The notes beneath the pieces are model-generated. The model made no database searches. It was not told the DNA's origin and was given only the letters and a program-made list of their open reading frames with translations. Position numbers and translations under genes: made by a program. This document shows positions 50,575 through 61,400 of a DNA stretch of 64,000 bases, piece by piece (position 1 is the stretch's first letter; each line of letters opens with the position of its first letter). Source of the DNA: Otis tarda. Lineage: Eukaryota; Chordata; Aves; Otidiformes; Otididae. The stretch spans positions 17,958,871 through 18,022,870 of the forward strand of contig CM048557.1 of assembly GCA_026413225.1 (NCBI GenBank), in the 5' to 3' direction.

Positions 50575-50662
50575 AGGCAGGTGACGTGACTTGCCCAGAG
50601 CCATATGGCAAGCTGAGTCAGGATTAAAATTCAGGTCTTGTGATTTCCTCAGAGAATGCCAT
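50575..50662 (+). mobile_element. MIR/CORE-SINE-like remnant
   Basis: GTGACTTGCCCAGAGCCATA, then a run reading like AGCTGAGTCAGGATTAAAATTCAGGTCTTGTGA, follows the order of the MIR 3' half (TGACTTGCCCAAGGTCACACAGC ... GGATTTGAACCCAGGTCT). The match is clear over about 80 bases with several substitutions, indicating an old insertion. Confidence 0.5.
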
Positions 50663-50841
50663 GTTCATGGGATCCAGCTTACTTTCTGGCACAACTTTGA
50701 AGTTTATGCCTCAGGTGGTTAAAATATGGGCTCAAGACTGGTCTGATGTGAAAGTGACAGGAAGCACTTCTTTGAGCTGAAGCTGGGACTCCATCTCTTG
50801 TAGAGTGGGTGCTGGTCAAACCATGTACCCAGAAAACTGAA

Positions 50842-51395
50842 ATAGAATCATAGAGTAGTTTGGGTTGGAAGGAACCTTTAAAGGCCATCTAGTCCAGCGC
50901 CCCTAGGAGCAGGGACATCTCCAACCAGATCGGGTTGCTCAGAGCCCCGTCCGACCTGACCTTGAATGTTTCCAGGGGTGGGGCATCAACCACCTCCCTG
51001 GGCAACCTCTTCCAGTGTTCCACCACCCTCATTGTAAAAAAATTTCTTCTTCATATCTAGTCTGAATCTTCCTCCTTCTATTTTAAAAGCATTACCCCTT
51101 GTCCTATCACAACAGGCCCTGCTGAAGAGTTTCTCCCCATCTTTCCTATAAGCCCACTTTAGGTACTAGAAGGCCGCTGTAAGGTCTCCCTGGACCCTTC
51201 TCTTTTCCAGGCTGAACAGCCCCAACTCTTTCAGCCTGTCCTCATAGGAGAGGTGCTCCAGCCCTCTGATCGTTTCTGTGGCACTCCTCTGGACTTGATC
51301 CAACAGCTCTTTGTCCTTCTTACGTTGGGGGCTCCAGACGCAGTGCTCCAGGTGAGGTCTCATGAGAGCAGAGTAGAGGGGCAGAAATACTCCCG
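50842..51395 (-). mobile_element. CR1 LINE fragment, antisense, 5'-truncated
   Basis: The element's 3' end (ATAGAATCATAGAG at its left edge) and the usual 3'UTR are followed by antisense reverse-transcriptase C-terminal coding sequence. Minus-strand translation at 51166-51363 shows [20 protein letters not shown] and [17 protein letters not shown], typical of chicken-type CR1 ORF2. The frame is broken, so the copy is dead. The right edge is approximate. It has no target duplication that I can see, as is usual for CR1. Confidence 0.92.
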
Positions 51396-51479
51396 TGAAG
51401 CTTTGTCAGCACCCACTGATTGCAGCAGGCACCCCATTTCTATCAGCATGTTCATGTGAACAGTGGATGTTTTCATACG

Positions 51480-51712
51480 GATTCAAAGGGAGGTTGGACA
51501 AGTGTCTTGGAAGATGAAGGAGGAACTGTGTGGCTCGGGAATTGCCCCAGGCTGACTGTGGCTAGAGGCTGGCAGATCTTTTCAGGGAAGCCGCCTCTGT
51601 GCCTGCCCTGCTGTTACTCTTCCCTTACCAGCATTCATGGCCACTGTTGAGGGCAAGATCCTGGGCTAGATAAACTCTGCTCTGACCCGTTGCGGATGTT
51701 CTTATGATGGAA
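51480..51712 (+). mobile_element. Ancient sauropsid LINE/SINE 3' tail
   Basis: GGGCTAGATAAACTCTGCTC, then TGACCCGTTGCGGATGTTCTTATG, resembles a 3' tail common in turtle and crocodilian repeats (GGGCTAGATGGACC..GGTCTGACCCAGTATGG..GTTCTTATG). The copy is diverged and its left edge is uncertain. Confidence 0.4.
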
Positions 51713-54700
51713 ATCAAGAGCCCAAGATAAAAAGATTGTCCTGACTCCAGGCTAGGTGTGGAAAATAATTATTAACTGGTGCTGACTCAATAACTACTTT
51801 GTCCTGCCAGAAGAGACCTGGAAAAATGAATCCTGTCAGGAAGTTTTGATAATGACCCTGGCTTTTTTACTGAAGGTGGCTTGGCTATGTCTCACTGGGA
51901 CAGCCTGGCAGGTTTGGCTGTATAAGGCATTAGATGCCCATACCTGTCTTCTCTACTTGTATCAGGTGAACATGGCTCTTCCCAAGCTGGTCTTTTTGCA
52001 CTCAAGCCTTCTCTGCTGGCCTCACTTTTGGGTACCATCCCCCAGTTTTAGTACTCTAATGACCTCAGCCTCTCTGAGTTGTCCTTCAGTGATGTTCTGC
52101 ATCTTGCTTATGAAGCTGCTTCCCCAGTAGTTTCCCGTGATGGTCTGTAACTGGGGAAGGTATGACAGCACTCGTAAGACTGAGATCTGCTTTGTGCCTC
52201 ATCCGCATTTATGCCATGCAGTGCCCTTACAAATGAGGATGGAGGCAAAGAGCTTCTCAGTGAAAGGCCTCTGGGAGAGAGCTCCGTCAGAGCTGCAGTG
52301 TATTTTGCTTGCTGAGGCTCTCTCTTATTTACCACTTTGTTCCTCTACAAGTTCTGTCTCACCATTGACAGAGCCACATCTGGCTTGAAGCCACTTGAAG
52401 CAGCTTGAACAAGAGACTCTGCGCTTGGAACATTGAATTAATGGGCTTAGTCTTTTACACGTGAGTGAAATCCTTTCAGACTGTTGTCCATGTCAGGCTC
52501 CTAACTCTTCTAATTAAGAGGCTTTTAGCTCAGCCAGTATTGGGAGCTGCTGTACAGCTGGGCTTTTGATAACATGAGGAGATGCTAGAGGTAGGGATGT
52601 AATGGGTTCGATTTCAGCTTGCACATACGTCTCTGAGAGAGAACTGAACATCCTCCTCGTACAGCCTTTTGTTTGCTGCAGCAGAGCTGGGGAGACATTG
52701 TCTGCGTGGGCTGCTCTGGCTTTTGAAATAGAAATGATGAAGCTGCTAACAAGAAAGTAAGATCTTCTTTACTTCTGGGGACCTCAGTGTCTCTTTGGGC
52801 AGCTAGAGGGATGTTTCAGAAAACTTATTTCTTACTTGCACCCACTCTGGCTGTTTTCTGCAATCCTGTTGTGGCTCTTGCTTTGAGCTCCTGCTTCATT
52901 TCCTCCCCTGCTGCTGCCTGCACTCACCGTCTGGCATGGGGTGCTGCTTCTGCTGAGACTGTGTCTTCATGGAAGGAAAGGGTCTGGCAAAAAGCTTCAG
53001 CAAGGTGGTCTGTAGCAGCTAATAATGATCATTCATCAGAGGGACTATGTGATTCCCCACTGTAATCACCTGTAAAATCTATGCAGCATAAGATATTTGG
53101 ATTTTTTTTTTTTCCTTTCAAGGCCAGCCTTGCAACTTTTACTTGAATGCAAAAAGTAAACTAGGGTTCTTTCCAACTTCTTTACAACTAACATGTATAG
53201 ACTGGCTGTCAGAAGCAAGCTGGCTGTCCAGCTAATGGATAGAATCAAGCTTTAGTCTTCAAATTTTGGTATGTTGGCTCCATAACACACACACACAAAA
53301 AAGAAGCTTGGTAGGAGGCTTTGTTTGAAAAAGAGCAAGAGAGAAAGACATCTCCTGCCTTCTTGCTTCTCATGCTTTCTTCCCTCCTTTCCTCCTTTCC
53401 CAGTATTCCCCAAAGCTTGTGTCCAGCTGTGTCCATTGCTTGCCAGGAATATCTACTTGACTAGAAACATATAATAGTACCTGTTTATTTAGTTTTCTGC
53501 AGAGTTTCAAATAAATATCTTCTCAAGTGACATTAAACAGAGGTGCACTGAAAAAACACTGATTTGAAAAGGGGAGTGAAGCGTTCTGCTTATTCTTTGA
53601 AGCAGAACCACCCTCTGGCTCATGAACCAGCAGTAATAAATGGAGTCAAGTAGCGTGGTGCATAATTGCCTTCTGCTTTTGTGTCAGCTTCATATAGTTC
53701 TTGCGTCTGACATTCTTCCTGGCCATCATGCTCTTTATCCTCCCATTGTGCTAAGAGTGCAAACGGAATTAACTTGTTTGTTATCACAGCATCTGTACAT
53801 GACTTTAAATTTTTTTGAGATTAAAAAAAAACCAGACCAACCAACCCTCAAGCCCTCTTTGTCTAGTACTGTTAAAATCTGCTCTCAGCCTGCTTGCAGA
53901 GCTCACTTCTGCCCTGCAATGCAGAACACAGATCTGCAGAAGGAGAAGTCTAAAGCAATCAGTGCAACAAGGCTTAAAAAAACGTGGTGGTGTTGCTGAA
54001 GAAAAGCTGTCTGGAGGGTGTTACGTGGCATCAGTAAGTTGGAAGGTGTGTTGGGGTAGGGATATGCTGTACACATCTTTACAATCGCAGTGCTGTGCTT
54101 GAAGAGGTGCTCTCATTCGCAGCCTTTTTGTTTTAGGTACTTGTAACCAATGGGAATTATTTTCTTTGGCTTCTGAAATGTCTCCGTATTTGTGTGGTTT
54201 CCTTCCTATAAAGGTGAACATTTCAGATTAAAATTCTGTTTGGCAGCTTTCGAGCACTTAAAACAGAGGCTGGGAGGCAAGAGGGGCAGGAGCGTCCAGC
54301 TTATTAAATTTTTCCCAGTGTAGGAATTGCCTGACCTTTCTTTGTGCTGTAATAACATGAAAAATTGAGTTACTATTTGGGAAGCATTAACAAGAAAATG
54401 TCGGAGGTGGAAGGCCAGCCAGGGGACCTGGGCAGGAGAGGGCCGGGAGAGACATTTCTTCTCTTTCCTCTGTCACTTGCACAGATCTTCCTCCTTTCTG
54501 CCTTCATCCCGCTCTCAGTTCTTGCAGTTGTGATGCAGGTTTGATGTTCAAAGGTGGTGCAGAAAAGCAACAGGAGGAAGAAAAGCACATGTTGTTACCA
54601 GAGGAACCAAGACCAGAGAGAAGCACTTTGGTCAGTGCATCCAGGGAGCTGTGCGAGAGCTGGGAGCTGGCCCTGCTCATGGTGTTCAAGCCCTCTGTCT

Positions 54701-55144
54701 CAGCTAACAATGCTGTCACCATGCTTCCATGCAGATTTACGTGTGTGCTTTAATATTCCCTTCCCATTCTCTCATCTGCCCTGAGACCTTCCCTTGGCAC
54801 CTGGCTTTCACCTGAGCTCTGACTGCCCTGTAGGTCTGAGCCAGAGGAGGAGAGATGGCAAAAGAGCATCCTTGCTCGGTGCAGGGTCTGGAGCCCGTCA
54901 CAGTGTGGAGAGTTACAGCTGACTGGTAGGCTTGGTTACACCCACGTTGTGTACAGTGTGTACCTGTGTGTGCTGTGTACCTCTGACGCAAACTCTCTGC
55001 ACACTGTCTGGCTTCCTCCACTTGGTAAGAGATACGGGTGCTGAATATCGTTCTTTCCAACCAACAAGGCACCATAACTAGATGATGTGTGGGGTGGAAG
55101 TGGAGGGTCGTGTTTGACTGTGATTTCTGTTTCCTGCCTCGCAG

Positions 55145-55401
55145 CTCTTCCATCCGCCCCTGCCCTAGGCGGAAAAGACTTTGAGAAGATGGAGAACCAG
55201 AGGGGAGCACTCCTGCGATATGTCCACTGGGAAGGACAAGAGGAAGGGGATGAGGAGAATGGAGTGGCTCCTGGTGCTTCTCCTTCCAGCCAAATGGGCG
55301 AACTGGAAGATGTACAAGTGGAGATGTTTGAGAAGGCAAGGGAGCTCTTCCAGCTGTGTGACAAGGACGAGAAGGGTTTTATTACCAAGGTGGACATGCA
55401 G
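55145..55401 (+). CDS. CRACR2B: CRACR2B first coding exon (codons 1-71 from ATG 55189)
   Basis: The acceptor is TTTCCTGCCTCGCAG. The first ATG (55189) has a strong context, AAGATGG. The exon encodes [20 protein letters not shown] through the first EF-hand and ends ATGCAG|GTGAGG in phase 0. The 44 bases before the ATG are open in the same frame, so an upstream coding exon with a longer N-terminus cannot be excluded. Confidence 0.9.
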
Positions 55402-58400
55402 GTGAGGGAAAAAAATCCTTCCCCTTTCCTGAGAGGAGCTGTAAAGTCATGGGTGGCAGAAAAAGGGAGAATGTGGCATGTCTTTGCTCTTGGGAAGCGT
55501 GGGTGTGCGCGTGGGCTCTGTCATGTTCAGATTTCTGGGAGCCAAACTCTGCCACAGCCAGCTGCTAGGAACTGAAAATCCCAGGAGGGCCTGGGACAAG
55601 TGAGACTGCAATGCCAATTTTTTTAAGGAATGCATAAAATAAAAAAAAAGCCTGCAACAGTTCCTACAAACATTAAGCATGCAGTGGATAGGAAATCTCT
55701 GGGGAAAAAATCTGGTTTAACTTAAAAAACCAAAACAGAACAACAACCTCCCCCAAAATCAGTCAACAATGAAAAAAATCTACCAACCTCTTAACAAAAA
55801 AAGCTGAGTAACTTTTTTTGTTTCAATCATAGCTAAAGCCTGATCTCAAAGACTCACTTTGGGTGTGAACTATAACTTTTTTCTAGAATAATGTGTTTTG
55901 CTGCTGTATGTTGAAAACAGTATTTGTTAACAGAATCTCTATAGTTCTTTGTGAGTTTTGGTTTAATGGTTTATCAGGAAGGTTACATACGGATTGTTTT
56001 TCTTCTATTTCATCTCTCTCTCCATCTATAATTAACACTTGGCAGGTCTATGCTGGTTTAATTATTGACTCACTTTGTTTTGTGTGATGCCTAATTTTGG
56101 ATAGTTACGTTAGTAAGTATTTATTAAGCTTTTATCTATCGTTCAATAGACGGTAGTGAGGTTTTAGTCTACACTTCCTGTTATTTGGAAGCTTCTTTGG
56201 GTGCCCCTTCACGCTAGGTGCTCTACACGTATATTATGAAGGGAAATGCCTCTGCTCCTTGTCTGTGCTGGGAAAATAGTGATACAGTCCCAACAGGCAG
56301 AAGATGACAGCAGAAAACTTGACTCTCTGTTATGGACTGAACATTTTGTTTATGATCTGCAAGATTTCCTGCAAGAGATGGGAACGGAATCCAGGCACCC
56401 ACAAGTCTGTCCTCCCTCTCTGGCTAAAGAGATGGAGCTGGTACCTGATGTGCCCATCGAGAGCTCTCTTGGGAGCAGCAGTGGTCCACAGGAAGCTGGC
56501 AGTGCTCCAGGGGCAGCCACCTTTGGACAGGGCTTGGGCAGGGGTGAGGGAGGCAGGCAGTGAACTAGCGGCAGTGGTTCTGAAGTGAGGGAGGGAAGAG
56601 GGTTGATCTCCCTCCAAACAAAATAAGCCAAAGCTCCCTCTCAGCAGTCCTGGTTGAATCATCTGGTAATGGAAGGCATTGCCTTACCGGTGGGTACAAA
56701 CAGGGATTTGTGTCATCGCTCAGCTGTACGGGCAGACTGTCGCATCCCTGCCAGGATGCAGTGCCGAAAGGGCACGTTGCTGTGGGCCAAAGCAGAGGGC
56801 AGCAGGGATAGGAGCTAGTCACAGGGAAGACTTGAGTCATGTCTTCGTTTTGTTTGTTCTTTTGCCTCTATAGCGGCTCCAGAGTGAACTCCCCCTAACC
56901 CCTGAACAGCTGGAGACTGTTTTTGACAGCTTGGAGCAGAACAATAATGGATACCTGACGCCTGTGGAGTTCAGCATGGGACTGGGTAAGGAGTGCACAG
57001 AGGCAGAGGAAGGAAAAATCCCACCTGTGACATGATGTTTTATGTTGGTAAGAAAGAAAGTGCCGTGGTTCTGCTGAAGCTGTACCAGCTGTACAGGGCA
57101 ATGCCCCATGCTTATGTGAATCTCACTGGAGAAGATGTGTGTACAATACTGCTGTCTCCCTTCCTGAGGCTTTGTGTTGCCTTCTTCCACAACTGTTACC
57201 TGCCTACCTGGTAGAGCCAGCTTCTGAACATCTGCTGCTGGAGATGGAACACGCTGCAGCCTGTATCTGGCCATGTGTCCACAGCTGTTCATCTGCATAA
57301 GGACCCTTGTTGGATGAGGGGACAGAAATGACAGCTGTCTCCGGCTGGTTTATTCAGTGCTGTTCAAGGATATTAGTAGGAGTCCTGTTAGTAGATTGGC
57401 ACGCTAGCAAATGAGCTTTTGCTTTCCTCTTACTCTTGCCTTTTCCAGACACTAGGAGAATGATAATCCTAGGCCAGAGTCTTTATCCAGCAGCACAAGC
57501 AGTGCAAGGAGTGTTAAGGAGGAGGGACCACCACAGCACTACTAACCTTTGCCATGGGTGCACTCACTTAGTTGCCTTAGCTGGTAGTAAGCTCTCGGAA
57601 TATCTGCACCCTGTTAGCACCTTCCCTGGACATGTAGATGTGTTAATGGGATCAGGTCAAAGCAAGTGAATGCAGGTGGTCTAGCATTTTTGGAAGTCAT
57701 TGAGGAAGCTCTTGAGCTGTAGTGTCCTGATTGCTCACATTGTGGCTTTCTGTCATCTTGGAGAGGGCGAGGGTCTCTTTGGTGCTTGGATCTGAATGGC
57801 CAGAAGCAGCCAGTCCTGAAAGGAGAAGCTGTAAAGATTTCCTTGGAATAAATGTGGAAAGCTATGTCTTAGGCCAGCCTGTTCTGTGTTAACCCATTGA
57901 GTGCCTGCTGACTATGCCTGTGTCTGCCTTGTGTCCATGCCTGCAGGAGTGAGGCCTTGTTGTCTGGTTCTGCTGCCTTTGCCAGAAACAAAAGTCATCT
58001 CAGGAGCATGGTTTTTCCTGCCCAGCACTGTGTAGACGGTGAATGGGTGCCATTTGGACACCTTGGCATCCACAGTGCCAAGTCTGTGTTGTGACTTGGT
58101 TGTTCCCAGATATCATTGTTTTAGGCATTTGTCCCAGCCATAGCCATAGGTAGGGCATCATGAGGGTACCTGCCTCAGGGCCATTGCTGGCAGAGGTAGG
58201 CAAGATTTCTCTTTTGTGTCATAGAATCATAGAATCATAGAATGGTTAGAGTTGGAAGGGACCTTCAAAGGTCATCTAGTCCAAGCCCCCTGCAAGAAGC
58301 AGGGACATCCCTGACTAGATCAGGTTGCTCAGAGCCTCATCCAGCCTGGCCTTGAACATTTCCAGGAATGGGGCATCCACCACCTCTCTGGGCAACCTGT

Positions 58401-61400
58401 TCCAGTGCTCTACAACTCTCATTGTAAAAAATTTTTTTCTAATATCTAATCTAAACCTACCTTCTTCTAATTTAAACCCATTACCCCTTGTCCTGTCACT
58501 ACAGGTCCTACTAAAGACTTTCTCACCATCTTTCTTGTAGGCCCCCTTGAGGTACTGGAAGACCGCTATCAGGTCTCCCCGGAGCCTCCTCTTCTCCAGG
58601 CTGAACAGCCCCAACTCTCTCAGCCTGTCCTCATAGGAGAGGTGCTCCAGCCCTCTGATCATCTTTGTGGCCCTCCTCTGGACCCTTTCCAACTGGTCCA
58701 TGTCCTTCAAGGTGTCAGCCACCAGTTGTCACGTACCACCCCATGTTGGTAGCCTGGCTCCCTGGGACTTGCTCCGGTCTAGGCAAAACACAACACTTCT
58801 GCATTTCTTTCCTTTATGGTTTTTCTTTGTGTCTGGCTTAATTTAAATCCTTTTCAGACTTTGCCCATAACTCAAGAGTTTGGCCTGGCATATTGGTGTC
58901 TTCCTTCTGGAGTGTGCAGGGGGAAATCAAGGGAAGTGGTTCAAGCTGCAATCAACTCTGCATCTTGAGAGCTCCTTGCATGTCCTCTGAGAGGTTACAG
59001 GGTGCATCTGCACAACTGACAAAAGAGTATACATTTAAAATGTTCAATTTAAAGCAATCGGAGATTCTTCTTAGGATGTCAAAACTATCTTCAGATCATT
59101 CTCTACCTCAATTTTCCCAGCTGTAAAAGAGATAAGGAGAGATAATGGCTCTTTATTTAAAGCAGGCATCCAAAGTGCCTGATCTAAGCCCATCGCTTTA
59201 ATTAACTGTCTGAGCCTCAGGTTTCAAACTGAGTAGGGCCGTATCTCCATACTGCAAGATTTTTAAAGCACATTTTAATAGCAGGAGGGAAGCAGCTAGA
59301 TTCTGGACATACGGAGCTAAGAAGTGGTCACGTTAAGTTACTTGAGGTACACAAATGGTGGATATTTTTCCCCTTAGAGCAGCTTCATGTTCTCATCTGT
59401 GCTCTGAACATCCTTGGCTCCTGGCCCTGTGGCTGGGATGTCATTTCTGCTTTTTGAACCAAGCAGATATGTTTTGGAAAGGAAGAGTAGCTGCTAATGG
59501 AGGTCTGACCTCTGTATACAGGATGGGGGCCTGCATTTTGGATAGGATTGCTTGATTTGTTTCTTTGAGAAGAATTTGTTCCCATCGCCAGTGTTTGTCA
59601 CATGCCTTGCATAGCATGATGTTCTCATGGCATTAGCGTCTCAGCATGAAACAGGATCCAGATAGCTGGAAGCCATCCGTACGTGGGATGGGGCGGGAGA
59701 GGGTGCTCGGAGGGTAAGTTAATTTTGTTCAGACACTACACCACAGTCGTAGCAAGAGGCGGACCTTGTCCCGTAGCACTTGAATCAGAACAGTTGTAGC
59801 ACATGAGAAGGGAAGGGTAATGATCTCACTTTTTTTTAAGCTGGGGAACTGAGGCATGGTGCTATTCAGTGTCGAGCTTGCAGTCCCAGAGGGAGCTTGT
59901 GGGATCACTAACAACACTCCCATGGAGCAGCGCTGTGGGCTCGGAAGTGACCTCATGCCGCGTGCTTCACATGCTGAGAGTCCAAGGCTGTGGGTGGTAG
60001 ATCATCTTCACGCAGATGTGAGCAGAGCTCTAACAGTCTGTTGTTGGTCTGGGAGTTAGTTTCACTCCTGGCATTGCAGGCTGGACACTGACATAACTCA
60101 GGACGTCACAACAGAGGCTCTCTACTGACCAGGAGCTGTATTCTATACCACCAGGAAGCAGGCAGCTTCTTATGGACCTCTGTCGGGCTGCTATTTGAAT
60201 AGCAGCTTATTAAATGACATCCAATTTGACTTTATTCTCCTTCTTCCCTTCTCCTTCAACCAGGAAAATTAATAGGTATTGAATTGTGTCAAGGGGCTGG
60301 AAGAATGGATCACTCCAGACATGAGGAGACATTTGAGTCAGGCTGGTCAGATGACTTGGACCCAGCAGATGATGATGAAGAGAAACGATTCTGTTCCATG
60401 ATGGAGCAGCTCGGAGCAGCCCACATGTTTGAAGAGTAAGTAGGAGAGTCATGGCATTACTCCTACTCTGTTTTCATCTTGCTATACCAAAACTTCAGTG
60501 TACCAGCGAAGAGGTGAACTGAGCTGCTAGCACTCTGAAGCACTGCTTGGGCTTTCTGTACTGCTGTCTTGGGTTTTCCTACGCTTGGTAACAAATGCGG
60601 TGAAATCTAGGTTTTCTCATCAGTTTACAATTACTTTTAGTGTAGTGCTTTTCACAAAGAGTTTCCCAAACTCGAGTTCATACCACAGCTGTAAAATGTA
60701 GCAGTTGATGGCGTGGAAGCCAGTCTGCACACAGCAAATGAAAAGAAGCATGTGAGGGTTAGACAAGGTAAGAAGGATGAGTGTGCCGTCTGTTCCAAAA
60801 TGGTGGGTGACTGTTCACATATGTTCAGACAATCTTAGTTCTAAGAGCGTGAAAGATCTATGCTCAAGGGGCCGTTTGGGACTGGGCTGATCTTAGAGAG
60901 TGAAAGGCTAAACTGGGCAAGGGATGCTCACCCAAGCCGTGACATTTGATATTAATGCCCTTGCACATGGCCCCAGTGTCATCCAGCCTTTTTTTAGGGC
61001 CTTCCCAAGTGCAGCATTATGCATAAATGGTTCTTACTGATGCACATCTGCTGGGGTGCCCAGCAGCATTTGTGGCAGCCCTTTTTCTCAGGCACTATAC
61101 TCCAACAGTGTTGTCAGTTTGCAGGGAGCAGCCCAGGTAGGGGCAGAAGACGGACAGGATTGGAGAATGAACGAGTTTGCTGCTTTCAGAGCTGCATCTG
61201 TCGTGAAACAGATTTTTTGGTCTCATTTGCATTGTGATGCAAAGCACCTGCGTGTTTCTTTTAATGCTAAACAATTTTTCCTGTCCTGAAAAATTCTGGA
61301 AAGCTGTTATGCTTCAAATAATGGAATGATACTATGAAAGGTCATATTACTGTTCTGGAAAAACAGCCTCTGCTCTTTATAACTCTGGTTTGAGAAGCAT

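Larger units (their letters stand above)
35605..55144 (+). other. Presumed 5' intron region of CRACR2B
   Basis: About 19.5 kb without recognised coding sequence. It contains candidate leader exons at 41744-41808 and 42831-42966, a (TG)13 repeat, C-rich runs at 43985-44002 and 44085-44104, an antisense CR1, old SINE-like remnants and many short homopolymers. Open frames here are short and show no family signature. Whether it is one intron or several depends on the leader exons. Confidence 0.6.
56986..60263 (+). other. CRACR2B intron with CR1 and SINE-like remnants
   Basis: A 3.3-kb intron between consensus GTAAGG and TTCAACCAG. It holds the antisense CR1 at 58220-58706 and possible SINE-like fragments near 59103-59135 and 59826-59855. 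No other coding sequence is recognised. Confidence 0.85.

Noticed and set aside
51166-51363. Minus-strand open frame with reverse-transcriptase similarity as a host gene
   Set aside because: It is the broken C-terminal end of a CR1 LINE, as is the frame at 58315-58722.
54737-55397. Long minus-strand open frames over the first CRACR2B coding exon
   Set aside because: They are antisense to an exon that matches CRACR2B in its own frame. The protein composition is that of a shadow frame.
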